This document shows positions 15,898 to 23,688 of a stretch of DNA of 64,000 nt, piece by piece; the stretch's first letter is position 1, and each line of letters begins with the position of its first letter. Location of the stretch: contig JBBQUW010000007.1 in the NCBI GenBank assembly GCA_038212095.1, positions 1 to 64,000 of the forward strand, in the 5' to 3' direction. The notes under the pieces are model-generated. The model saw only the letters and a list, made by a program, of their open reading frames with translations. It did not search any database and was not told where the DNA came from. A program made the translations under genes and the position numbers. This DNA is from JAICYJ01 sp038212095. GTDB taxonomy: Bacteria; Actinomycetota; Thermoleophilia; Gaiellales; JAICJC01.

Positions 15898-16749
15898 ATG
15901 GCCTCTATGACCGCAGCCACCGCGATCGCCCGCGTGAACGAGGAGCACAGCCTCGGCGTGACCTTGGGCGAGCGCTGCCCCGGCGGCGAGGTCGGCGCGT
16001 ACTACGCGAGCGCCGCAGACGGCCGCCGCCTGGTCTTCAAATGGAGCGACGATCCGCTTGACCGGGGGCAATTCGACGCCGTGTGCCATCGTGTGGATCA
16101 TCTCCGGGCACGCGGCCATCTAGCTCCGCGATATCTGCCGCCGTGCGTTGTGGAGGGGGGCGTCGTTCTCTTCCAGGAGGCGATGCTGGGCAGTTGGCGC
16201 GACGAGGTGGACGCGTCGCTGGTTGAGCACGCAATTCGCCTCGTCGAGCTACAGGCAGGCGCTGCTGACGTGCCGGGCGGGTGGGCGTCGTACGTCCAGA
16301 TCGACGGCGCCGACGACTACTGCTTGCATGAGCCCCTGCGTCGCCACTCGCCAGAGACCCGCAGGTTGGTGGAGCGGATCGAGTCGATCGGCCACGACGT
16401 CGGTGGGCTGCCGGAGGGCGATCTGGTTCACCTTGACTTCCATCACCGAAACATTCTGCGGGACGACGATCGGCTGGTCGCGGTGGTCGATTGGGAGGGC
16501 TGCCGACCGGGCGATCGCGCGTTCGATCTGGTCACCTTCTGCTTCGGGATGACGCACGCCCACGCCGAGCCCGCCGTGTTCGAACCGGCCTGGGCGCGAG
16601 CCACTGAGATGACAACTGCCGACGCGCTGGCGGCCTACGGCGCGCATATGGCGCTGCGCAGGGTCGACTGGGCGATTCGCCATCATCCCGCCGACGTCGC
16701 TGTCACGCTGGAAGTCGCCCAGCGCTACCTCGACCGCGCGGAGGGCTGA
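15898..16749 (+). CDS. Aminoglycoside phosphotransferase-fold kinase
   Basis: Small-molecule kinase of the APH family, 283 residues from ATG 15898 (ATG 15907 is equally possible). The catalytic loop DLVHLDFHHRNILRDD and the metal motif VAVVDWEGC are both intact, and an N-terminal kinase lobe with Lys in RLVFKWSDD is visible. Such proteins phosphorylate antibiotics, choline, homoserine or other small alcohols; the substrate cannot be told. No ribosome site is visible, and TACCGT about a dozen bases upstream may be a -10 box. It diverges from the flavoprotein and converges on a chemoreceptor. Confidence 0.8.
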   Translation: MASMTAATAIARVNEEHSLGVTLGERCPGGEVGAYYASAADGRRLVFKWSDDPLDRGQFDAVCHRVDHLRARGHLAPRYLPPCVVEGGVVLFQEAMLGSWRDEVDASLVEHAIRLVELQAGAADVPGGWASYVQIDGADDYCLHEPLRRHSPETRRLVERIESIGHDVGGLPEGDLVHLDFHHRNILRDDDRLVAVVDWEGCRPGDRAFDLVTFCFGMTHAHAEPAVFEPAWARATEMTTADALAAYGAHMALRRVDWAIRHHPADVAVTLEVAQRYLDRAEG

Positions 16750-16760
16750 GCGGGGCTGCC

Positions 16761-18650
16761 TCAGGTGCGCACGCGGGCGGCGATCTCTTCCAGCGAGAGC
16801 GCGGCCCGTGCGAGCTCGTCGGAAGCGGCGAGGATGTGGGTGGACACCTCGCCCGACCGGTCGGCTGCGCCGGCCACGGCCGAGCCGGCCTGAGCGGTCT
16901 CGCCCGCGAGCCGCTCGACGTCCGTCAGTGAGTCCTGCAGCGAGTCGATCTCGCCGTCGATCGCAGTCAGCGCGTCGCGCGCGGCGGCCCCGGCGTCGAC
17001 CGTTCGCTCGACTTTCTCTTCGCTCTCGCTGCAGGCCGAAATCGCCTGCCGAGTGGCGTTCTGGATCTCGCCGATCAACTGGGCGATCGAGGCCGCCGCT
17101 GTTCCCGACTCCTCGGCCAGCTTGCGCACCTCCTCGGCCACGACGGCGAATCCGCGTCCCTGCTCGCCGGCTCGCGCTGCCTCGATCGCAGCGTTCAGTG
17201 CCAGCAGGTTCGTCTGGCTCGCGATGGCCGAGATCGTCCCGACGATGGCACCGATCTGCTCCGAGTGGCCGCCAAGCGCTGCCACGACCGCGGCCAGAGC
17301 CTCGGACGTCCGGGCTACTGCCGCCAGCGCCTGTTCGACCTCGAGCGAGGCCTCGAGCCCGGCCGATGTGCGCCGGCGACTGCGCTCGACCGCCTCGCGC
17401 GCCATGCCGGTGGCCGTCCGCTGTCGCGCGGAGCTGGCCCCGACGTCGATCGCGCCCTCTCCGATCTGCTCGGCAAGCTGTCCGCCGTCCTTCGCGGACA
17501 GCTCAAGCCGTGCCGCCGCGGATCCGATCGAGGTGGTCGCGGCCCGCAGGTCGGCCAGCAGCTCCTCCGCGCGCTCGGCTCGCTCGCGCGCGTGCACGGT
17601 GGCGGCTTCGATGTCTCGCTCGCGCCCAGTCCGCTCCAGCTCGAGCGCGTCCTGCGCCTCGCGGTGCGCCCGTGCCTCAACGTCCCGCCGTGCGGTCACG
17701 CGCCGTGCGAAGAAGGCAGCCGGGATCAACAGCAGGGCGATCAGCGCCAGCGCGAACGGCGCCCAGCCGATCGTGGCGGGCGTCCAGCCGACCGGGCCGG
17801 TGGCCATGGCCACGACCGTCCATCGGTTGGCGTTGCCCCGCGTGACCGAGACGGGGTGACTGGCGGCCAGGCGGCCGTCGATGGTGGCAATCCGCGACGG
17901 CCCGTCCACGAGCCGTGTGATCGCCGGTACGGAGGCGTATCCGAGCGGCTTGCCGACGAGTTGGGGGCGGTCCGGGTCGATCACGATGCGACCCGTCGAG
18001 CGGTCGACGACCACGACGTGGGACGAGGTCACGGCCGAGCCGATCGCCGTGGCGAAGCTGGCGATCGAGACCTCGAAATGGTAGATGGCAGGCGATCCCA
18101 GCCCCGCGATCGGGGCGATGCGCGTGGAGTTGGAGATCACCCAGCGATGCGTGTCGGGAGAGACGTAGGGCGATGCCTGGTAGACCGTACCTACGGGGAG
18201 CGCGAACGTCGGCCGAAAGAACGGGTTGCCCGATTCGTCCGGCGAGAGGTCTGACACCGGCGCCTGCTTGCCGTTGACGAACCGGGCTATCTCCGGGCCG
18301 GCGAGCGAGATGATGCACGACTCTTGGATCGACGTCGGGTACAGCTGCTGCAGATAGCCGAGCGATGAGTTGAGTGTGGCCAGCGCCGGTGAGTTCGTCC
18401 GCAGCCGCTGCGTGAGGCTGCCCGGCTGCGCGTAGAACTCGGCGAACGCGGGATTGCGGGCGCTGATCAGGTCGATCGCCCGAGCACGCTCGAAGTACCC
18501 CTCCAGCTGGATCGACTCGTTGGTGGAGTCGGCGGTCAGCACCGCCTCGACCTGCCGTGCTCGATCGTCATGGGCAGACTGCGCGAACATCCATCCGAAC
18601 ACGGCGAGAGCAACAGCGACGAGGATGAAGACGGTGGGCAGGCGACGCAT
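16761..18650 (-). CDS. Methyl-accepting chemotaxis protein (Cache-type sensor)
   Basis: Chemoreceptor of 629 residues. A membrane helix at residues 5-24 is followed by a large extracytoplasmic domain to about 285 with features of double-Cache sensors (HVVVVDRSTGRIVIDP). A second helix at about 290-312 leads to a long coiled coil. The signalling domain carries SQTNLLALNAAIEAARAGEQ near residue 490. There is no obvious HAMP domain. dCache domains bind amino acids, organic acids or other small ligands; this one is unassigned. It is the second receptor within 7 kb, but no kinase or adaptor genes are near. Confidence 0.92.
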   Translation of the reverse strand: MRRLPTVFILVAVALAVFGWMFAQSAHDDRARQVEAVLTADSTNESIQLEGYFERARAIDLISARNPAFAEFYAQPGSLTQRLRTNSPALATLNSSLGYLQQLYPTSIQESCIISLAGPEIARFVNGKQAPVSDLSPDESGNPFFRPTFALPVGTVYQASPYVSPDTHRWVISNSTRIAPIAGLGSPAIYHFEVSIASFATAIGSAVTSSHVVVVDRSTGRIVIDPDRPQLVGKPLGYASVPAITRLVDGPSRIATIDGRLAASHPVSVTRGNANRWTVVAMATGPVGWTPATIGWAPFALALIALLLIPAAFFARRVTARRDVEARAHREAQDALELERTGRERDIEAATVHARERAERAEELLADLRAATTSIGSAAARLELSAKDGGQLAEQIGEGAIDVGASSARQRTATGMAREAVERSRRRTSAGLEASLEVEQALAAVARTSEALAAVVAALGGHSEQIGAIVGTISAIASQTNLLALNAAIEAARAGEQGRGFAVVAEEVRKLAEESGTAAASIAQLIGEIQNATRQAISACSESEEKVERTVDAGAAARDALTAIDGEIDSLQDSLTDVERLAGETAQAGSAVAGAADRSGEVSTHILAASDELARAALSLEEIAARVRT

Positions 18651-18756
18651 GGCCGGGGTGATCGGTCGCGACGCCGGTCAATTGAGGCGCGCCTGCGCGG
18701 GTGTCCCACGATCATCGATTCACTCCATCGGTCAGGCAGCGAGACGAGCGGCAGGT

Positions 18757-18939
18757 TCAGGACTGGCGTCGCCCGGCGACCGCCTCGACCATCTCGACCG
18801 TCAAGCCCGTCACCCGCGCGATCTCGTCGTCCGGCCACCCTCTGCGTCGTGCGGCGCTGATCGCGGTCTCGAACGCGCGCTTGGCCTGCACGTACTGGAA
18901 CGAGGAGTCGAGCAACGGCTGCGTCAGCTTGTCGGCCAC
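18757..18939 (-). CDS. Small helix-turn-helix-like protein
   Basis: A 60-residue protein with a C-terminal segment GWPDDEIARVTGLTVEMVEA that reads like a helix-turn-helix. The N-terminal half (LTQPLLDSSFQYVQAKRAFE) is probably helical. The GTG at 18939 lies ten bases after TATCCT on this strand, consistent with leaderless expression. It lies between the Cache chemoreceptor and the cupin gene, on the receptor strand. A regulatory role is possible but unproven, and I do not recognise the family. Confidence 0.55.
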   Translation of the reverse strand: MADKLTQPLLDSSFQYVQAKRAFETAISAARRRGWPDDEIARVTGLTVEMVEAVAGRRQS

Positions 18940-19009
18940 GGGGCGCTGGAGGATAGCGTCGCGGCCGGATGTTCGGGCTCGGACGGTGCTGCGTAGACTG
19001 CGCAGGCCA

Positions 19010-19024
19010 CAGAGGTGACCTCTG
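19010..19024. promoter_or_regulatory. Palindromic candidate operator before the cupin gene
   Basis: CAGAGGT-G-ACCTCTG is a perfect 15-base palindrome. TAGACT at 18994-18999 is a good -10 box, so the palindrome would start at about the transcription start. A repressor site or a short leader hairpin are both possible. Confidence 0.45.
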
Positions 19025-19052
19025 CCAACAGACCGACTCGGAAGGGATTCAG

Positions 19053-19523
19053 ATGGCAGGTACAGGCGGCGCGTTCGTGCTCGCGCCGGGTGAAGGCAGA
19101 TCGATCGACCTGGGCGGATTCGGTATGACGGTGAAGGCGACCGCGGCCGACACCGGCGGGGCCTTCACCCTGCTGGAGGCCGAGGAGCCACCGGGCTTTG
19201 GCCCGCCGCTCCACATCCACCACGACGCGGCCGAGGCGTTCTACGTGCTCGAGGGCGAGTACGTGATCTTCCTGGATGATCGCGAGTTCACCTGCCCGGC
19301 CGGCTCGTTCGTCTTCATCCCCGCGGGACTACCCCACGGCTTCAGGGTCGGCGCGGCGTCGAGTCGCAAGCTCAATCTCTACCTGCCGGCGGGGATGATC
19401 GGATATTTCGACGACCTGAGCGCCGCCATCAGGTGCGGTGAAGTTGACGAGAACGCGCTCGACGATATCGCCCTGCGTCACTCGATGGAGATCGTCGGCC
19501 CGGTGCCCGACGGCTACGTTTGA
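19053..19523 (+). CDS. Cupin domain protein
   Basis: A 156-residue single-domain cupin. The first metal motif is PPLHIHHDAAEAFYVLEGEY with two His and one Glu, and the second motif is FIPAGLPHGFRV with the final His. This is a competent metal-binding beta barrel, but cupins cover many activities (dioxygenase, isomerase, sensor). The C-terminus after about residue 115 is helical. ATG 19053 follows a GGAAGGG site at 19040-19046. The gene ends two bases before a lipoprotein protease-like gene, so they may be co-transcribed. Confidence 0.82.
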   Translation: MAGTGGAFVLAPGEGRSIDLGGFGMTVKATAADTGGAFTLLEAEEPPGFGPPLHIHHDAAEAFYVLEGEYVIFLDDREFTCPAGSFVFIPAGLPHGFRVGAASSRKLNLYLPAGMIGYFDDLSAAIRCGEVDENALDDIALRHSMEIVGPVPDGYV

Positions 19524-19525
19524 TC

Positions 19526-20812
19526 ATGCTCCCCGCCAGATCCGTCACCATCCGTGCCGCATTGCTGGTCGTGCTGGCAGCCGTTGCGGGCTGTTCCGGC
19601 GGGCAGGCATCGCCGTCGGTTTCGGGCGGCTCACATCCGCCCGTCTCATCGGCACCCCAGCCCTCCACGACCACCGCTCCCGATCCCCATGCCGGTGCGA
19701 TGCGAGCTGCCAAGGCATACCTGACCGAGGCTGCGCTCGGCTCGCCGCGCAAGGCTCGGCGCATGACGCGCCCGGCCTCGCCACGGTCGCGCAAGGGCCT
19801 GCAGCGCCTGACTGGATGGCTCCACCGTCTCAGCCCGAGCCGGCTGACGTTGCAGGCGAGCGCGTATCCGTCGGATGACAGAGGCGCCAGGGTGGGCGTG
19901 AACGTCCAGATCAGCATGCGCTTCGGCAAGCCGCCATTCTCGCGGCTGGTGCCCGCCGGCCCATTCGTGGTCGATGTCGCCGACGGCAGGGTGGTCTCGG
20001 CGCGAGCGATCGAGCCGGGCCGCTACCTGGGCGCCTTCGCGACGCCCTTTGTCAGCCGGGGAACAACGGGTACCGTGATTTACGGCCGCGCCGACCTGGC
20101 CGACGAGGCGCACTCGATCCTCTCGGTGGCCGATTCCGAGGCGCCGGCAATCCATCGCGATTTCGGCGGCGGCTCGGCCACCGACCGGCCCGTGCTCGTA
20201 GTGGTCTCGTCCGACAGCCAGTTGAACCACTTCTGCCTCTGCTCGCCGACCGAGAGCCCCCTTGGTCTGGAGTGGTCAGGACTCGTCTTCGTCGTGTTCT
20301 CACAGTGGCAGCGCGCCCAGAACATCCAGCGGCGTTCGGTGGTCGTGCACGAGCTCACCCACGCCGGTATGCGCGGCCTGTTCGGGGCCGCCTACCGCTA
20401 CTCGACCAGCCTCAGCGAGGGCATCGCCCAGTACGAGGAGGAGCTCTACGCGGGCCGGGCCGGCTACTACCGCGATCTCACCGGTTTGGCGGCCGCGTAT
20501 CGCGACGGCTACGACAGCGCCGCTCGCTGGAGATCGACCGACGACCTGTGGGGTGTGCATGGAAGCAGCGCCGTCAGCACGGCCTACAACGACGCGTTTG
20601 CGATCACGCGCATCCTGATTCAGCGGCACGGCGGGTTCGCGGCCTTCCGCAAGGTGGTGCGCGGCTACCTCAAGGTGCGGCTGACCTCCGGCTCGTTCAC
20701 GCAGCCGCAGCTCGACCGTATCTTCCGCAGCGCCACGGGAGTGAGCTTCACGCAGATCAGCAACGAAACGCACGCCTGGGTGATCGCCGGCGGCTGGCAC
20801 ACGCCGCTCTAG
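19526..20812 (+). CDS. Lipoprotein with HExxH metallopeptidase motif (peptidase MA-like)
   Basis: Secreted lipoprotein of 428 residues. The signal peptide ends in a lipobox, VLAAVAGC, so it should be anchored to the outer face of the membrane. A Ser/Pro-rich linker follows. The C-terminal half has the zinc motif VVHELTHAG and, about 20 residues later, SEGIAQYEEELY, the His-His...Glu pattern of gluzincins such as peptidase MA-like proteins. The middle part resembles no domain I can name. ATG 19526 was preferred over a TTG two codons earlier. It follows the cupin gene by two bases. Confidence 0.75.
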   Translation: MLPARSVTIRAALLVVLAAVAGCSGGQASPSVSGGSHPPVSSAPQPSTTTAPDPHAGAMRAAKAYLTEAALGSPRKARRMTRPASPRSRKGLQRLTGWLHRLSPSRLTLQASAYPSDDRGARVGVNVQISMRFGKPPFSRLVPAGPFVVDVADGRVVSARAIEPGRYLGAFATPFVSRGTTGTVIYGRADLADEAHSILSVADSEAPAIHRDFGGGSATDRPVLVVVSSDSQLNHFCLCSPTESPLGLEWSGLVFVVFSQWQRAQNIQRRSVVVHELTHAGMRGLFGAAYRYSTSLSEGIAQYEEELYAGRAGYYRDLTGLAAAYRDGYDSAARWRSTDDLWGVHGSSAVSTAYNDAFAITRILIQRHGGFAAFRKVVRGYLKVRLTSGSFTQPQLDRIFRSATGVSFTQISNETHAWVIAGGWHTPL

Positions 20813-20821
20813 CCGGCGTCT

Positions 20822-20977
20822 CTAACGAGATTCTGTGCGGGAGAACAGGCTGCGGCCGACGAACCCGGCCAGCAGTGCCACCAGAAGCGCGATCAGGATC
20901 AGCCACAGCGCGATCTTCACCGCGCCGATGACGCCCACCACGAGGATCAGCAGTATCAGCAGCAGGAGCAGAATCAT
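20822..20977 (-). CDS. 51-residue hydrophobic membrane protein
   Basis: A short frame from ATG 20977 to TAG at 20824-20822. The first 40 residues are almost wholly hydrophobic (MILLLLLILLILVVGVIG, then KIALWLILIALLVALLAG), enough for two short membrane helices. A basic tail VGRSLFSRTESR follows. Proteins of this kind are common and often annotated only as hydrophobic proteins. No strong ribosome site is visible. It is convergent with the lipoprotein gene, leaving nine bases. Confidence 0.55.
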   Translation of the reverse strand: MILLLLLILLILVVGVIGAVKIALWLILIALLVALLAGFVGRSLFSRTESR

Positions 20978-21013
20978 GTCCGAGAGGTACCCGGACGGCG
21001 CCGGGCCGAAACG

Positions 21014-21661
21014 CTATGCCGGCACGCTGAGGGGAACCGCCGACCACCCGCCGACCCGCACCACGTGCGACTTCACGATCATGTCGTGCGGGGCGCGATT
21101 GGTCGAGTCCCACAACGGCCACAGGTACCAGATCAGCTCGGCGAACACCCCGCCCACCGGGATGTTTGAGATCGCCGACAGCAGCAGGCCCTTGACCGCC
21201 ACCTCGCGCACGACCGCGTAGCCGAATCCAACCTCGGCGCCGGAGTCGCGCGCGACGCGGATGTTCAGCGCCTGCTTGCCCAGCGTCTGCCCGTTGTGCG
21301 CTCCCGGCCGGCGCATCGTCAGCCCGGTGTAGATCAGCTGGGCTGCGAGCCAGTATGCCCCGGCGGCAACGAACGCCTCCCACATGCCGCGGCTGATGTG
21401 GAGGTGCCCCTGACCGCCGCCGGCGGTATCGAGCCGCAGTCCCCCGTTGGAGCCGACCTTCGCCAGCAGGACGATCGCTGGAATCGCCACCAGCAGCAGC
21501 ACGAGACCGTCCAGCAGCGACGCGCCGACGCGGCTCCACCAGCCGGCGTAGCCGGCCGCCTGGATCGCGCCGGCTCCGAGTCCGCGGTAGGGGGCTCCGC
21601 ACGTCGGGCAGAAGATTGCGGCTTCATCCGGCCGTTGCGTGCCACAGGTCGGGCAGTACAT
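21014..21661 (-). CDS. RDD-family membrane protein with N-terminal zinc ribbon
   Basis: A 215-residue protein. The N-terminus is a zinc ribbon with two CPTCG knuckles about 13 residues apart. After a short linker comes an RDD domain: WWSRVGASLLDGLVLLL, two more hydrophobic helices, and NGQTLGKQALNIRVAR, which is the typical RDD signature between helices. RDD proteins are membrane proteins of mostly unknown role, some linked to ion transport. The gene is on the same strand as the small membrane protein and the ABC exporter pair. Confidence 0.82.
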   Translation of the reverse strand: MYCPTCGTQRPDEAAIFCPTCGAPYRGLGAGAIQAAGYAGWWSRVGASLLDGLVLLLVAIPAIVLLAKVGSNGGLRLDTAGGGQGHLHISRGMWEAFVAAGAYWLAAQLIYTGLTMRRPGAHNGQTLGKQALNIRVARDSGAEVGFGYAVVREVAVKGLLLSAISNIPVGGVFAELIWYLWPLWDSTNRAPHDMIVKSHVVRVGGWSAVPLSVPA

Positions 21662-21715
21662 GCGTATGTGATCGGCATCGATGGCGGCGTTCCTGAGATC
21701 GACCGCACTGTTGCC

Positions 21716-21904
21716 TCAACCGCGCGGCGCACGCGGCCGGGCGAGCGCCAGCCCGATCGCGAACACTGCCAGCGCCGGACCGAACAGCAGCAGGCCGAGC
21801 GCTCCGATCGAGATCACCAGCACGATGCCCAGCATGGCTAGGCAGACGCCCGCCACCATCAGCATGGTGGACGGGCGGATCGCCCTCGTCGACGCTGTTC
21901 GCAT
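21716..21904 (-). CDS. Small two-helix membrane protein
   Basis: A 62-residue protein with a basic N-terminus (MRTASTRAIRPS) and two hydrophobic helices, TMLMVAGVCLAMLGIVLVIS and LGLLLFGPALAVFAIGLALA. It ends in RPRAPRG. It lies 20 bases downstream of the ABC exporter gene on the same strand and could be the last gene of that operon. No domain is recognised. A real gene is likely because hydrophobic pattern, frame and position agree. Confidence 0.55.
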   Translation of the reverse strand: MRTASTRAIRPSTMLMVAGVCLAMLGIVLVISIGALGLLLFGPALAVFAIGLALARPRAPRG

Positions 21905-21924
21905 GCCGGCCAGTGTATCGACGT

Positions 21925-23688
21925 CTAGGGTGAGGGGACGGCGCCGGTCGCGCCGGCCAGGTCGTGCGCCAGCCGCCGGAATGGCCCATCCACAGATAGC
22001 AGCTGCCGCTCGCTGCCACGCTGCACCACCACGCCGCGTTCCACCACCAGGATCTCGTCCGCGCGCCGCACGGTCGCGAGCCGGTGGGCGATGATCACCG
22101 ACGTGCGTCCGTGCAGTAGCCGGTCGAGTGCGCGTTCGATCAGCACCTCCGTCGGCCGGTCGATGTTCGACGTCGCCTCGTCGAGGATCAGGATGCGCGG
22201 ATCGGCCAGCAGCGCTCGGGCGATGGAGATCAGCTGGCGCTCGCCGGCTGAGAGTCCGGCGCCGCCCTCACGCACGACGTGGTCAAGCCCGCCGTGGAGG
22301 CGCGCCGCCACGCGGTCGACGCCGATCGCAGCCGCCGTCTCGCGAACCTGCTGGTCGCTGGCATCGGGCCGCGCGAAGCGGATGTTGTCGGCGATCGTGC
22401 CCGAGAACAGGAACGGGTCCTGAAGCACCACCCCCAGCTGGCGCCGGTAGCTGCCCAGCAGCACGTCGCGCAGGTCGGCGCCGTCGACCCGTACCGCCCC
22501 GTCTGACGGGTCGTAGAATCGGGCGATCAGCTTGGCGAGCGTCGACTTGCCGCCGCCGGACTGTCCCACCAGTGCCAGGCACCCGCCGGCCGTGACGGTG
22601 GCGTCGATGCCGTGCAGCACCTCGTTGCTGCCATACGAGAAGCGCACGCCGTCCAGCTCCAGCCGGCCGTCGATCGCTGGCATCGGCGGGGCTCCTGGGC
22701 GGTCGCCGATATCGGGCTCGGCATCCAGCACCGACGTCACCTTGATCATCGCGGCCGCGGCGCTCTGCATCTGGCCGTAGACGTCCGACAGCTCCTGGAG
22801 CGGCTGGAACACCAGCTGCAGCAGGTAGACGGCGGTGATCAACGTGCCGATCGTGATCGAGCCGTCGCTGTAGAGGTGGGCTCCCAGCACCAGCACGGCC
22901 GCCGTGGACGCCATCCCGAGCAGCTCGATCGAGGGGAAGAACACCGACAGCAGCGTTTGCGTGCGGACGTTGGCCGAGCGGTTGGCGATGTTCAGCTCGC
23001 CGAACTCGGCCTGGAACGCCCGCTCGCGGCCGAACGCCTGCACGATCGCCATGCCGGAGACGGACTCCGCCAGCTGGGCCGTGACGGCCGAGATGTGGTT
23101 TCGCACCTCGAGTTGGGCGACCGAGGACTGGCGCTGGAACCACCGCGTCAGCACTAGAGCCGGCGGCAGGATGATGAACGCGATCAGACCCAGCCTCCAG
23201 TCGACCAGGAACACCGCCGCCACCGCGGTCGGCAGCAGCACCACGTTCGCGGCCAGGGTGGGAAGTCCCTGAGACAGCGCGTCCGACAGCGCGTCCACGT
23301 CGCTGGTGAGGCGGGCGATGATCCAGCCCGCCCGCTGCTCCGAGAAGTAGCGCAGCGAGAGCGACGTGAGGTGGTCGAACAGGTCACGCCGCAGGCCCAG
23401 CACGATTCCCTGGCCGATGCCGGCCAGTCCGCGGATCAGAATGCCGCTCAGCACCCACCCGGCACCCCCGACCGCCAGGTAGATGATCACGATCACGGCC
23501 AGGTAGTGCTGGTCGTTCTTGATGATGCCGTTGTCGATCGCCGCCCGTACCAGCAGCCAGCCACCGGTCTGGGCGGCCGCCTGACCGGTGGCCACGGCGA
23601 CCAGCGCCGCCACCGCCCACCAGCGACCGCGCAGATAGATCGAGAGCCGGGACAGTCCGGTGCGGCGCCTACGCGGCAACCGTCTCAT
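21925..23688 (-). CDS. ABC exporter, half-transporter (second subunit)
   Basis: Half-transporter of about 587 residues, with six membrane helices fused to an ATPase domain. Nucleotide-domain motifs are complete: Walker A in VGQSGGGKSTLAKLIARF, Q-loop VLQDPFLFSGTI, signature LSAGERQLISIARA, Walker B LILDEATSNID and the H-loop IIAHRL. It overlaps the end of the upstream half-transporter by 20 bases if ATG 23688 is used; TTG 23694 is an alternative. The pair should form a heterodimer of the multidrug/lipid exporter class. Substrate unknown. Confidence 0.92.
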   Translation of the reverse strand: MRRLPRRRRTGLSRLSIYLRGRWWAVAALVAVATGQAAAQTGGWLLVRAAIDNGIIKNDQHYLAVIVIIYLAVGGAGWVLSGILIRGLAGIGQGIVLGLRRDLFDHLTSLSLRYFSEQRAGWIIARLTSDVDALSDALSQGLPTLAANVVLLPTAVAAVFLVDWRLGLIAFIILPPALVLTRWFQRQSSVAQLEVRNHISAVTAQLAESVSGMAIVQAFGRERAFQAEFGELNIANRSANVRTQTLLSVFFPSIELLGMASTAAVLVLGAHLYSDGSITIGTLITAVYLLQLVFQPLQELSDVYGQMQSAAAAMIKVTSVLDAEPDIGDRPGAPPMPAIDGRLELDGVRFSYGSNEVLHGIDATVTAGGCLALVGQSGGGKSTLAKLIARFYDPSDGAVRVDGADLRDVLLGSYRRQLGVVLQDPFLFSGTIADNIRFARPDASDQQVRETAAAIGVDRVAARLHGGLDHVVREGGAGLSAGERQLISIARALLADPRILILDEATSNIDRPTEVLIERALDRLLHGRTSVIIAHRLATVRRADEILVVERGVVVQRGSERQLLSVDGPFRRLAHDLAGATGAVPSP

